Source: Sphingomonas yunnanensis
GTDB taxonomy: Bacteria > Pseudomonadota > Alphaproteobacteria > Sphingomonadales > Sphingomonadaceae
Reading direction: 5' to 3'
DNA length: 64,000 nt
Assembly: GCF_019898765.1 (NCBI RefSeq)
Contig: NZ_JAIOKB010000004.1
Location: 310,001-374,000, forward strand
Below, piece by piece: positions 40,777 to 53,149 of this stretch. A model generated the notes under the pieces. It saw only the letters and a program-made list of their open reading frames with translations. It was not told the origin of the DNA and searched no databases. The position numbers and the translations under genes were made by a program. The stretch's first letter is position 1; every line of letters begins with the position of its first letter.

Positions 40777-40821
40777 GAAAAAAAGAAGACCGTCATTCTA
40801 CAAAAACGTCGTGCCCGGCGC

Positions 40822-42381
40822 TCACAGACATGCCTCCAGATACGCCTGATCGAAGCCGAACTGCTTGGCCTTGTCGAACGTGTACGGGCGCAGCCCCATC
40901 GAGCGATACTCGCCGATGATCTTGCCGTCGGCGCTCTCGTCGAGATACTCGAACTTGAACAGCTCCTGCGTCACGATCACTGGCCCCTCCATCCCGATCA
41001 CCTCGGTGATGTTGGTGACGCGGCGCGAGCCGTCGCGCAGGCGCTTGACCTGGATGATCATGTCGACGGAGTCGGCGATCTGTCGGCTGATCGCCTCCTT
41101 GGGCACCTTGATGTCCGACATCATCACCATGTTCTCCATACGCGCCAGCGCCTCGCGCGGGCTATTGGAGTGGAGCGTGCACATCGAACCGTCGTGGCCG
41201 GTGTTCATGGCGGCGAGCATGTCGAAACACTCGCTGCCGCGGATCTCGCCCAGGATGATGCGGTCGGGGCGCATACGCAGCGCGTTCTTGACGAGATCGC
41301 GGATCGAGATCTCGCCCTGGCCCTCGAGGTTGGCGGGGCGGGTCTCGAGCGGCAGCCAGTGCGGCTGCTGCAGCCGCAGCTCGGCGGCGTCCTCGATCGT
41401 CAGCACGCGCTCGCCCGGGTCGATCATCTTCGACAGCGCGTTGAGCATCGTCGTCTTGCCCGAGCCGGTGCCGCCCGAGATCACGACGTTGAAGCGGCAC
41501 GCGCCGGCGATCTTGAGCGCCGTTGCCATCTTCGCCGACATGCTGCCGAAGCCCGCCATCATGTCGAGCGTGATCGGCTTGGCGGAGAACTTACGGATCG
41601 AGATGGCGGTGCCGCGCAGGCTCAGCGGCGGCACGATCACGTTGACGCGGCTGCCGTCCTTGAGGCGCGCGTCGGCGAGGGGCGTGGTCTGGTCGACGCG
41701 GCGGCCGACCGAGTTGCAGATCCGCTGCGCGATCTGGAACAGGTGCTCCTCGTCGCGGAACTGGATGTTGGCCAGCTCCAGCTTGCCCTTGCGCTCGACG
41801 AAGGTCTGGTCGGGGCCGTTGACCATGATGTCGCTGATGTCGGCGTCGGCGAGCAGCTCCTCGAGCGGCCCGAGCCCGAGCAGCTCGTCGACCAGCACCT
41901 TCTCCAGCGCGAACTGCTCGCGGCGGTTGAGCGTCAGCTTCAATTCGGCGAGCACCTCGCCGATGATCGGGCGGAACTCCTCCGCCAGCTCGTCCTTGCC
42001 GAGCGTCGCCGCGGCCTCGGGATCGACGCGCTCGAGCAGGCGCGGCAGCACCTGCTCCTTGATGCGGTGGATCGAGGCCTCGAAGCCCTCCATCCGGCTC
42101 GCGCCGGCGTCGCCGCTGGCGTTCTGCCGGTCGGCGAGGCGCTGCATCGCGTCGACCGTGCCCTGCGGCACCAGCGATGCGTCGCCCTCGCCTGGCAGCG
42201 CGGATGCGTCGGCAGTGGGGAAGGGCTCGGCCTCGGGCCGCGCATGGGGGTTGGCTTGCATGGGCCGTGCCACGCCGAAGCCGCCGCGCGCGCCTGTCGT
42301 CCCCATCCCGCCGTTGCGGCGTCCGAACGCGTTCATCGACCCGATCATCCTCGAAAGTCCGGGGATCGAGCTAAGCGACAA
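40822..42381 (-). CDS. cpaF: CpaF/TadA-type secretion ATPase
   Basis: 519 residues. Hexameric ATPase that powers Flp/Tad pilus assembly or related type II/IV secretion. Gly/Ala-rich N-terminal extension (about 1-75), then the N-terminal domain with IMVNGPDQTFVERKGKLE, Walker A GGTGSGKTTMLNALSKMI (near residue 301), Asp box DAAELRLQQPH, Walker B RIILGEIRG and His box MCTLHSNSPREAL. No other pilus genes (tadB, tadC, cpaB, cpaC, flp) adjoin it, so it is isolated in this window. Confidence 0.93.
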   Translation of the reverse strand: MSLSSIPGLSRMIGSMNAFGRRNGGMGTTGARGGFGVARPMQANPHARPEAEPFPTADASALPGEGDASLVPQGTVDAMQRLADRQNASGDAGASRMEGFEASIHRIKEQVLPRLLERVDPEAAATLGKDELAEEFRPIIGEVLAELKLTLNRREQFALEKVLVDELLGLGPLEELLADADISDIMVNGPDQTFVERKGKLELANIQFRDEEHLFQIAQRICNSVGRRVDQTTPLADARLKDGSRVNVIVPPLSLRGTAISIRKFSAKPITLDMMAGFGSMSAKMATALKIAGACRFNVVISGGTGSGKTTMLNALSKMIDPGERVLTIEDAAELRLQQPHWLPLETRPANLEGQGEISIRDLVKNALRMRPDRIILGEIRGSECFDMLAAMNTGHDGSMCTLHSNSPREALARMENMVMMSDIKVPKEAISRQIADSVDMIIQVKRLRDGSRRVTNITEVIGMEGPVIVTQELFKFEYLDESADGKIIGEYRSMGLRPYTFDKAKQFGFDQAYLEACL

Positions 42382-42537
42382 GCCTTTATAATCGACTAAC
42401 CACGGGCGCGACCGGCGCGAGCCCGCCGCACCGTGCCTCGGCGAGGTCCTGGTGCAGTAAGAGAAATTCTCCGCTCTGCAGAGTCGCGGAGGAAGGCGCT
42501 CATCATCCTCTGCACCTGCACGCGCGGGAGCAGAGAT

Positions 42538-43407
42538 CTACTCGATCCGTGCCCGGACACGTATTCCGGCGAGGGACACCGCGCGCCGCTGCGCCTCTGT
42601 CAACGCCGCGTCGAGCGGCAGCGACGCGGACTCCGCCCAGCGCAACGCGCGCGACCGCTCGCGATCGTCCGCCTGCCTCACCGTCGCCGCTGGTAGCAGC
42701 TCCGCCAGCGCCGGCGCGTCCTCGTCGAAGCCGACGTGGCACAGACCGCGCTCGGTCTGCGCCACCAGCAGCGGGCCGAGTGGCGTCGGCAGCACGCACC
42801 AGCCGACTCGCTCGCCCGTTCCACCGTTCGCCCAGGCGGCGGGCGCCATGCCCAGCGCGGTGGCGTCGGCGTAGAAGCGGCTGGGGCCGGTATAGCCCGC
42901 GGCATAGATAGCCGCGGTGACCTTGCCCTCCGCGCGCAGTGCCGCGGCGGCGCGGAGCGTGCGCCGGTCGCGCGCATAGGCGGCGGGAGAGAGGCGGGTG
43001 GCGCGCGTGAACAGCCTCTGGAAGTGATGCGGCGCGTAGCCGACCGCCGCGGCGAGCTCGGTGAGCGACAGCGGGCGCTCGGCCTCGTCGAGTAGCGTGA
43101 GCGCGCGCGTCACCGCCGCCGCGTCGCGCGCGACGTCGTCGGGCAGGCAGCGTAGACAGGCGCGATAGCCCGCCGCGCGCGCGGCCGCGCCGTCGCGGAG
43201 GAAGCCGACGTGCTCGCGCCGCGGCCGTCGCGCGGCGCAACTCGGGCGGCAGTAGATGCGCGTCGAGCTGACCGTGACGACGAAGCGGCCGTCACAGGCA
43301 CGGTCGCGGCGCGTGAAGGCGGCCCAGGCGGCGTCGGGATCGATGGCGGCGGGGGCCTTTATGGTGGTGGAGGAGGCGGGGCGGGCGTCGCCGTCTACCA
43401 CAGGCAC
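42538..43407 (-). CDS. ada: Ada-like methylphosphotriester-sensing AraC regulator lacking the methyltransferase active site
   Basis: About 289 residues. N-terminal Ada zinc domain with the four cysteines (ACDGRFVV, YCRPSCAARRP, RACLRCLPD), including the Cys that accepts a methyl group from phosphotriesters. Then an AraC-type HTH (LTELAAAVGYAPHHFQRLF). Only the leading part of the O6-methylguanine methyltransferase domain follows (VLPTPLGPLLVAQTERGLCHVGF) and the frame stops before any PCHRV active site. No such motif exists in the other frames downstream. The start is uncertain: GTG 43407 is chosen because the further upstream frame runs through a palindromic repeat; an ATG at 43539 is also in frame. 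Confidence 0.78.
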   Translation of the reverse strand: MPVVDGDARPASSTTIKAPAAIDPDAAWAAFTRRDRACDGRFVVTVSSTRIYCRPSCAARRPRREHVGFLRDGAAARAAGYRACLRCLPDDVARDAAAVTRALTLLDEAERPLSLTELAAAVGYAPHHFQRLFTRATRLSPAAYARDRRTLRAAAALRAEGKVTAAIYAAGYTGPSRFYADATALGMAPAAWANGGTGERVGWCVLPTPLGPLLVAQTERGLCHVGFDEDAPALAELLPAATVRQADDRERSRALRWAESASLPLDAALTEAQRRAVSLAGIRVRARIE

Positions 43408-43410
43408 TCC

Positions 43411-43506
43411 GTCATCCCGGACCTGTTCCGCGTTCCACGGTGTCCCACGCGCCGTCGCCGCGGCATGCTCGGACGGGCGGATCCCGGAACAGGTCCGGGC
43501 TGACGC
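43411..43506. repeat. Inverted palindrome pair next to the ada start
   Basis: A left unit at 43411-43438 (GTCATCCCGGACCTGTTCCG onward) and a right unit at 43479-43506 (GGATCCCGGAACAGGTCCGG onward) are inverted copies with a 40-bp GC-rich spacer. The left end is 4 bp from the proposed ada GTG start, so the ada promoter must lie in or beyond the element. Confidence 0.7.
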
Positions 43507-43819
43507 GGGTGTGAGGAGCGGGGGTGCCGCGTGAGCCATCGGCGATCTCTTTTGTATTCGGTCGCGGCGACGTTCCACGAGCAACGCCCCTTTTCGCCTA
43601 TCTATACGCTACCGCCCGCGTCGCCGCATCCCGCGCCTTGCGGTCGAACCCCGGCGCCACCGCGCCGCGTTGAGCACGTTCAACACTGCCGCGCCCGCTT
43701 CGGTTGCATCCCCGGCAACCCTTTGCTACGCGCGCCGTCACCCAAGCGAAGGCGCGGTCGCGCGCCACTCGGTCGCATGGGTTCGACACCCTTGGGTTTA
43801 TGCGAGGAAAGTGGATCGC
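43507..43819 (+). other. Non-coding upstream region of the atp operon
   Basis: 313 bp between the palindrome pair and atpH. It should contain the atp promoter, most likely in the less GC-rich part near 43545-43615, but no clear -35/-10 pair stands out. An isolated tRNA T-arm-like GGGTTCGACACCC occurs at 43776-43788 without the rest of a tRNA. No gene is supported on either strand. Confidence 0.4.
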
Positions 43820-45923
<2,104 letters not shown>

Positions 45924-45925
45924 GG

Positions 45926-46007
45926 TGCGGGCTCCGGCGTACGCGGGAGCCCAGTGCTACAGTCGATCCGCTGAAAAACCCTGGGCTCCTGCCTATGCAG
46001 GAGCACG
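45926..46007. repeat. Inverted palindrome pair inside the atp operon (atpA-atpG gap)
   Basis: A hairpin at 45930-45951 (GGCTCCGGC/ACGCGGGAGCC type) with CCAGTGC tail faces an inverted hairpin at 45982-46005 (GGGCTCCTGC / GCAGGAGC). Same CTCC-stem variant as at 24037-24117. It fills most of the 96-bp gap between atpA and atpG; the atpG ribosome-binding AGGCAGGA lies just after it. Confidence 0.75.
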
Positions 46008-46019
46008 AGAAGGCAGGAA

Positions 46020-48489
<2,470 letters not shown>

Positions 48490-48525
48490 TCGACTCGGCG
48501 TCGGTGCTCGGCTACCTTCAAGGGC

Positions 48526-49002
48526 ATGGGCATCGACACGCTCTCGATCGCGAAGGACCTGCGCGCGGCGGCGCTGCCGCAGGACCAGGCCGAGGCCATC
48601 GCCGCGGCGATCGGTCGCGCGATGAGCGAGGGCGCGGCGACGAGGGCGGACCTGGATCGGCTCGGCGAGCGGATCGATGCCCGCTTCGAGCAGGAGGCCG
48701 CCCGGATCGAAGCCCGCTTCGACCAGGAGGCGGCCCGGATCGACGCTCGCTTCGATCGAGAGGCCGCCAGGGTCGATGCGCGCTTTGCCCAGGTTGACGC
48801 TCGCTTCGATCAGATCGAGGCGCGACTCGAGGAGGCAGACGTCAAAGTCGACGCGCGCTTCATGCAGGTCGCCACCGATCTCCGCCTGGTCGAGGAGCGC
48901 ATGACCGCCCGGATCGAGTCGGCCAAGACGCAGCTGTTGACCTGGCTCGTCGGCGCGATCTTCACCGCCACCGGCGTGCTGATCGCGGTGCTGAAGCTAT
49001 GA
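48526..49002 (+). CDS. Membrane-anchored coiled-coil protein with 11-residue repeats, within the atp operon
   Basis: 158 residues. Helical throughout. Residues 53-85 are three tandem 11-residue repeats ([33 protein letters not shown]), continuing as 7-residue units RFAQVDA and RFDQIEA, so a long coiled coil is expected. A C-terminal transmembrane helix (about 138-156, [17 protein letters not shown]) anchors it. Overall form resembles the DUF1640/CCDC90 group, but I cannot confirm this. It sits between atpD and atpC in the same direction, with 36-bp and 85-bp gaps. Confidence 0.8.
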   Translation: MGIDTLSIAKDLRAAALPQDQAEAIAAAIGRAMSEGAATRADLDRLGERIDARFEQEAARIEARFDQEAARIDARFDREAARVDARFAQVDARFDQIEARLEEADVKVDARFMQVATDLRLVEERMTARIESAKTQLLTWLVGAIFTATGVLIAVLKL

Positions 49003-49087
49003 TCGACTAGCCCCGCGTCGACACCCGTGCGATGTCGCCCGCGCGCCTCGGCCTCACCCCTTCCACGCCGTACAGGATATCAGACCT

Positions 49088-49339
49088 ATGCTGCACTTCG
49101 AACTCGTCACCCCCGAACGCCTGGTCCGCTCGGATGAGGTGCACATGGTCACGGTGCCCGGCACCGACGGCGACTTCGCCGTGCTCGAGGGGCACGCGCC
49201 CTTCATGTCGACGATCCGCGACGGCGACGTGCTGGTGCAGAAGGCACCGGGCGCCGCGCCCGAGACGATCGCGATCCGCGGCGGCTTCGCCGAGGTCAAC
49301 GCCAAGGGACTGACCGTCTTGGCCGAGCACGCCGGCTGA
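49088..49339 (+). CDS. atpC: F1-ATPase epsilon subunit
   Basis: 83 residues. Beta-sandwich domain of the epsilon subunit, linking rotor and c-ring: [17 protein letters not shown] at the N-terminus and the [21 protein letters not shown] core. The product is short because it lacks the C-terminal helical hairpin, common in alphaproteobacteria. Last gene of the atp operon; convergent with priA. Confidence 0.94.
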   Translation: MLHFELVTPERLVRSDEVHMVTVPGTDGDFAVLEGHAPFMSTIRDGDVLVQKAPGAAPETIAIRGGFAEVNAKGLTVLAEHAG

Positions 49340-49358
49340 GGCCGCTCGCCGGCGCGTC

Positions 49359-51539
49359 TCACAGGAAGCTGTACGGGTCGACGTCCACCGCGACCCGCAC
49401 CTTAGCCGGCCAGTCGAGCGCGCCCAGCCAGGCGCGGATCACGTCCTGCACGTCGAGCGCGCGCCGCGCATGGACCAGCAGGCGGAAGCGGTGCCGCCCG
49501 CGCAGCATCGCCAGCGCCGCCGGGGCGGGGCCGTACACCGCCATGCCCTCGACCTCGGGCGCGTGGCGCCCGATCAGCCGCGCCACCTCGTGCGCGGCGT
49601 TCTGCTCCTCGCTCGAGACGATGATCGCGGCATAGCGGCCGTACGGCGGCGCCCCCGCGTCCTGCCGCGCCTCGGTCTCGGCGGCGTAGAAGGCATCGGC
49701 GTCGCCCGTCACCAGCGCCTGCATCACCTGCGCCTTGGGGCTGTGCGTCTGGATGAACACCTGCCCCTTCTTGGCGCCGCGCCCGGCGCGCCCCGAGACC
49801 TGACGGATCTGCTGGAAGGTGCGCTCGGCCGCACGCAGGTCACCGCCGTCGAGCCCGAGGTCGGCGTCGACCACCCCGACCAGGGTGAGGTTGGGAAAGT
49901 GATAGCCCTTGGTCACCAATTGCGTGCCCACGACGATGTCGATCGCGCCTTCCTCCATCCGGGCGACGAACTCGGCGGCCTTGGCGGGCGACCAGATCGT
50001 GTCCGAGGTCACCACCGCGGCGCGCGCCTCGGGAAACAGCGCCGCGACCTCGTCGGCGATCCGCTCGACCCCGGGGCCACACGCCACCAACGTATCCTCG
50101 TTGCTGCACTCGGGGCAGAGCCGCGGCACCGGCTCAACGTGGCCGCAATGATGGCAGGCGAGCCGGCGTGTCAGCCGATGCTCGACCATCCAGGCGGTGC
50201 AGTTCGGACATTGAAAACGGTGCCCGCAGGTGCGGCAGAGCGTGAGCGGCGCATAGCCGCGGCGGTTGAGGAACAGCAGCGACTGCTCGCCCCGCGCGAG
50301 CGTGTCGCGCAGCGCCTCGACGAGCCGCGGGCTGAGCCAGCGGCCGCGCTCGGGCGGCTCCTCGATCAGGTCGATCGCCGCGATCGCCGGCATCTCGGCG
50401 AGGCCATAGCGGCCCGGCAGCTTCACCTCGGCATAGGTGCCGAGCGCGACCTGATGGCGGGTCTCGATCGCGGGCGTGGCGGAGGCGAGGATCACCGGGC
50501 AGCGCTCGAACAGCCCGCGCATCACCGCGACGTCGCGCGCGTGATAGTGGACGCCGTCCTCCTGCTTGAAGCTGGTCTCGTGCGCCTCGTCGACCACGAT
50601 CAGTCCGAGCTCGGCGTAGGGCAGGAACAGCGCGGAGCGTGCCCCGACGGTCACCTTGGCCTCGCCGCTCGCCACCGCGCGCCAGGCGCGGCGCCGCTGC
50701 GTCGCGCGTAGCCCGGAGTGCCACGCCACCGGCTCGCAGCCGAAGCGGTCGTGGAAACGCTTGAGGAAGGGCTCGGTCAGCGCGATCTCGGGGAGCAGGA
50801 CCAGCACCTGCTTGCCCGCGCGCAGTGCCGCCGCGACCGCCTCGAAATATACCTCGGTCTTGCCCGAGCCGGTGACGCCGTCGAGCAGGATCGGCCGGAA
50901 CGCGACGGCCTCGACCGCGCCGACCAGCGTCGTCGCCGCTTCGCGTTGCTCGGGCGAGAGCGCGGGGGGCGCGTGGTCGGGGTCGGGCAGCGGAAAGGGG
51001 CTGTCGATGCCGACCTCGACGGCCTCGATCGCGCCGCTCTTGACCAGCCCGCGGATCACCGCGTCGCTCACCTCGGCGATCGTCGCCAGCTCGCGGATCA
51101 ATCCTTGCCGGTCGCCGATCCGCTCGAGCGCCTGCGCGCGCTGCGGCGTCAGCCGGTCGGGCACCGCACCCGTGGCGCGATACTCGACCGCGCTACGTGC
51201 CCCCTCCAGCGCCGCGCTGGACGAAAGCGTCATCCGCGCCACCGCCGCAGGGGGCGCGAGATAATAGTCCGCGGTCCACTCGATCAGCCGGCGTAGCGGC
51301 GCGCGCAGCGGCGGGACCTCAGCGACGGCGAGCAGGTTGCGCAGGCGATTGTCGCCGACCTCGGCGTCGGACGGCATCCGCTCGGGCTCCCACACCACGC
51401 CGAGCAGCTGGCGCGGCCCGAGCGGCGCGACCACGATCGAGCCCGGCTCGACGTCCAGCTCGCGCGGCACGCGATAGTCGAGCGGACCGAGCGCGGAGTT
51501 GAGGACGAGGACGCGCGCACGAGAAGACATGGGCGCCAT
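49359..51539 (-). CDS. priA: Primosomal protein N' (replication restart helicase PriA)
   Basis: About 726 residues. 3'-to-5' helicase that reloads the replisome at stalled forks. N-terminal 3'-DNA-binding domain, Walker [20 protein letters not shown]-type VVDEAHETSFKQE, and the zinc-binding cysteines in CRTCGHRFQCPNC and CHHCGHVEPVPRLCPEC between helicase halves. Start taken at ATG 51539 (MAPMSSRARVLVLN); ATG 51530 is equally plausible. The longer upstream frame is not credible protein. Confidence 0.94.
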   Translation of the reverse strand: MAPMSSRARVLVLNSALGPLDYRVPRELDVEPGSIVVAPLGPRQLLGVVWEPERMPSDAEVGDNRLRNLLAVAEVPPLRAPLRRLIEWTADYYLAPPAAVARMTLSSSAALEGARSAVEYRATGAVPDRLTPQRAQALERIGDRQGLIRELATIAEVSDAVIRGLVKSGAIEAVEVGIDSPFPLPDPDHAPPALSPEQREAATTLVGAVEAVAFRPILLDGVTGSGKTEVYFEAVAAALRAGKQVLVLLPEIALTEPFLKRFHDRFGCEPVAWHSGLRATQRRRAWRAVASGEAKVTVGARSALFLPYAELGLIVVDEAHETSFKQEDGVHYHARDVAVMRGLFERCPVILASATPAIETRHQVALGTYAEVKLPGRYGLAEMPAIAAIDLIEEPPERGRWLSPRLVEALRDTLARGEQSLLFLNRRGYAPLTLCRTCGHRFQCPNCTAWMVEHRLTRRLACHHCGHVEPVPRLCPECSNEDTLVACGPGVERIADEVAALFPEARAAVVTSDTIWSPAKAAEFVARMEEGAIDIVVGTQLVTKGYHFPNLTLVGVVDADLGLDGGDLRAAERTFQQIRQVSGRAGRGAKKGQVFIQTHSPKAQVMQALVTGDADAFYAAETEARQDAGAPPYGRYAAIIVSSEEQNAAHEVARLIGRHAPEVEGMAVYGPAPAALAMLRGRHRFRLLVHARRALDVQDVIRAWLGALDWPAKVRVAVDVDPYSFL

Positions 51540-51631
51540 ATGGGGCAGGCCGGAGTCGGCGGGAAGCCCGCCGCGGCAGCGCGACGCGTGACGCGGCGGA
51601 ACCGCGGTACGCTGCCGGAGCTTTGGCCAGC

Positions 51632-52210
51632 ATGGCGCGCGACGATCACGACGGTGGAGCGGAGGCCGGCATCGCGCTGATCGTGACGCGCGTGCTCGCC
51701 AAGGGCGCCGAGGACGATTTCCGCGCCTGGGCCGAGCGCGTCGATCGCAGCGCCGCGGCGGCGCACGGTCATCGCGGTGGGCTGCGGCTGGAGCAGACCG
51801 GCGGCCTGTTCCACACGCTCCAGCGCTTCGCCTCGCACGATTCGCTCGAGGCATGGCGCCGCTCGGACGATTACGCGCGGCTGATGCGCGAGGGCGATCG
51901 TTTCTCCACCCCGCGCACGCAGGAGGTGGCGGGCGCGCCCGCGGTGGCGCGGCTGCCGAGTGACGGCGACGGTCCCAAGTGGAAGCTGTTCCTGATGAGC
52001 TGGCTCGGCGTGCTGCCGCTGGTCCTGCTGTTCAACGGCTTGATCCAGCTGCTGCCGATGCAGCCGCCCTGGTATTGGCGCGCGCTGCTGCAATCCTGCT
52101 TCCTCGTCGCGCTGATGACGTGGCTGGTCCGCCCCGCGCTGGCGCGGAGGCTCAAGCCCTGGACGATGCGCGACAGCGACGGTGACGCGCGTGTCACGAA
52201 CGACGATTGA
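51632..52210 (+). CDS. Antibiotic biosynthesis monooxygenase-like domain fused to membrane segments
   Basis: 192 residues. N-terminal ferredoxin-like ABM domain (about 12-100): GIALIVTRVLAKGAEDDFRAW, GGLRLEQTGGLFHTLQRF and the typical S-x-x-AW block (SLEAWRRSDDY). Two hydrophobic helices follow (about 117-138 and 148-166). This soluble-plus-membrane form is known among ABM-like proteins of unknown function. ATG 51632 with GGAG 11 bases upstream. Divergent from priA. Confidence 0.78.
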   Translation: MARDDHDGGAEAGIALIVTRVLAKGAEDDFRAWAERVDRSAAAAHGHRGGLRLEQTGGLFHTLQRFASHDSLEAWRRSDDYARLMREGDRFSTPRTQEVAGAPAVARLPSDGDGPKWKLFLMSWLGVLPLVLLFNGLIQLLPMQPPWYWRALLQSCFLVALMTWLVRPALARRLKPWTMRDSDGDARVTNDD

Positions 52211-52377
52211 GGGCGCGGCGTCCGCCTTGGGTGAAGCGACCGGGATCTCGCGTGAAGGTCGCGGCGCCCGCGAGCGATGGGGCGCTGGACCAAGTTCCCT
52301 GAACCGCTAATGGGGCGACGACGCCGCGGCGCGCCCCCGCCAGGGCGGCACGCGCCTGACCGCGAGAGGAGATCGGA

Positions 52378-53130
52378 ATGACGGTGAAGACGGCGATCGT
52401 GACGGGCGCCACCTCGGGCATCGGCGCCGCCACGGCGCGCGCGCTGGTCAACGCCGGCTGGCAGGTGATCGCGAGCGGGCGGCGCGGCGAGCGGCTCGAC
52501 ACGCTCCGCGCCGAACTCGGCGATGTCCTGCTGCCGGCCGTGTTCGACGTGCGCGACGAGGACGCGGTCGCGGCGGCGCTGGACGCGCTGCCCGAGCGCT
52601 TCCGCGGCATCGACCTGCTCGTCAACAATGCCGGGCTCGCGTTGGGGACCAGCCCCGCGCAGCACGCCGATCTCGCGCAGTGGAAAACGATGATCGACAC
52701 CAACGTCACGGCTCTGGTGGCGATCACGCACCGGCTGCTCCCCGAGCTGATCGAGCGCAGGGGCGCGATCATCAATCTCGCCTCGGTCGCGGGCAGCTAC
52801 CCGTATCCCGGCGGCAACGTGTACGGCGGCACCAAGGCGTTCGTGCAGCAGTTCACGCTGATGTTGCGCTCGGACCTGCACGGCACGGGGGTGCGAGTCA
52901 GCGCGATCGACCCGGGCATGGTCGAGACCGAGTTCACCCTGGTACGCACCGGCGGCGACCAGGCCGCTTCCGACACGCTCTACGCCGGCGCCGAGCCGAT
53001 GACCGCCGAGGACATCGCCGCGACGGTGCTGTGGATCGCGACCTTGCCGCCACATCTCAACGTCAACCGGCTCGAGCTGATGCCGGTGACCCAGTCCTTC
53101 GCGGGTTTCCAGGTGGCGCGGGGCGGCTGA
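52378..53130 (+). CDS. SDR family NADP-dependent oxidoreductase (YdfG-like)
   Basis: 250 residues. Short-chain dehydrogenase with TGATSGIGAAT coenzyme motif, LLVNNAGLALG, catalytic serine in INLASVAGSY and YGGTKAF (the Y-x3-K pair). SGRRGERL after the second strand points to NADP preference. Closest in style to YdfG/3-hydroxy acid dehydrogenases that oxidise serine, threonine or 3-hydroxy acids. A GAGAGGAGA ribosome-binding site precedes the ATG. Confidence 0.9.
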   Translation: MTVKTAIVTGATSGIGAATARALVNAGWQVIASGRRGERLDTLRAELGDVLLPAVFDVRDEDAVAAALDALPERFRGIDLLVNNAGLALGTSPAQHADLAQWKTMIDTNVTALVAITHRLLPELIERRGAIINLASVAGSYPYPGGNVYGGTKAFVQQFTLMLRSDLHGTGVRVSAIDPGMVETEFTLVRTGGDQAASDTLYAGAEPMTAEDIAATVLWIATLPPHLNVNRLELMPVTQSFAGFQVARGG

Positions 53131-53149
53131 TCCGTGGCGGTAGGCGTCG

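Noticed and set aside
40777..40790. A-rich run as an intrinsic terminator of cpaF
   Set aside because: Read leftward, the T-run lies in the loop between short TGACGG/CCGTCA arms rather than after a GC-rich stem, so it lacks the classical terminator form.
42541..42700. Frameshifted remainder of the Ada methyltransferase domain
   Set aside because: No PCHRV-like or helix-turn sequence of that domain was found in the other frames, and only about 150 bp remain before cpaF.
43776..43788. tRNA T-arm-like GGGTTCGACACCC
   Set aside because: No acceptor stem, D-arm or anticodon arm can be placed around it, and no CCA or matching 5' end is present. Probably chance or an old fragment.
48682..48780. 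Tandem 33-base DNA repeats that could be a CRISPR or minisatellite
   Set aside because: They lie in frame inside a gene and encode 11-residue coiled-coil repeats without unique spacers; protein-level selection explains them.
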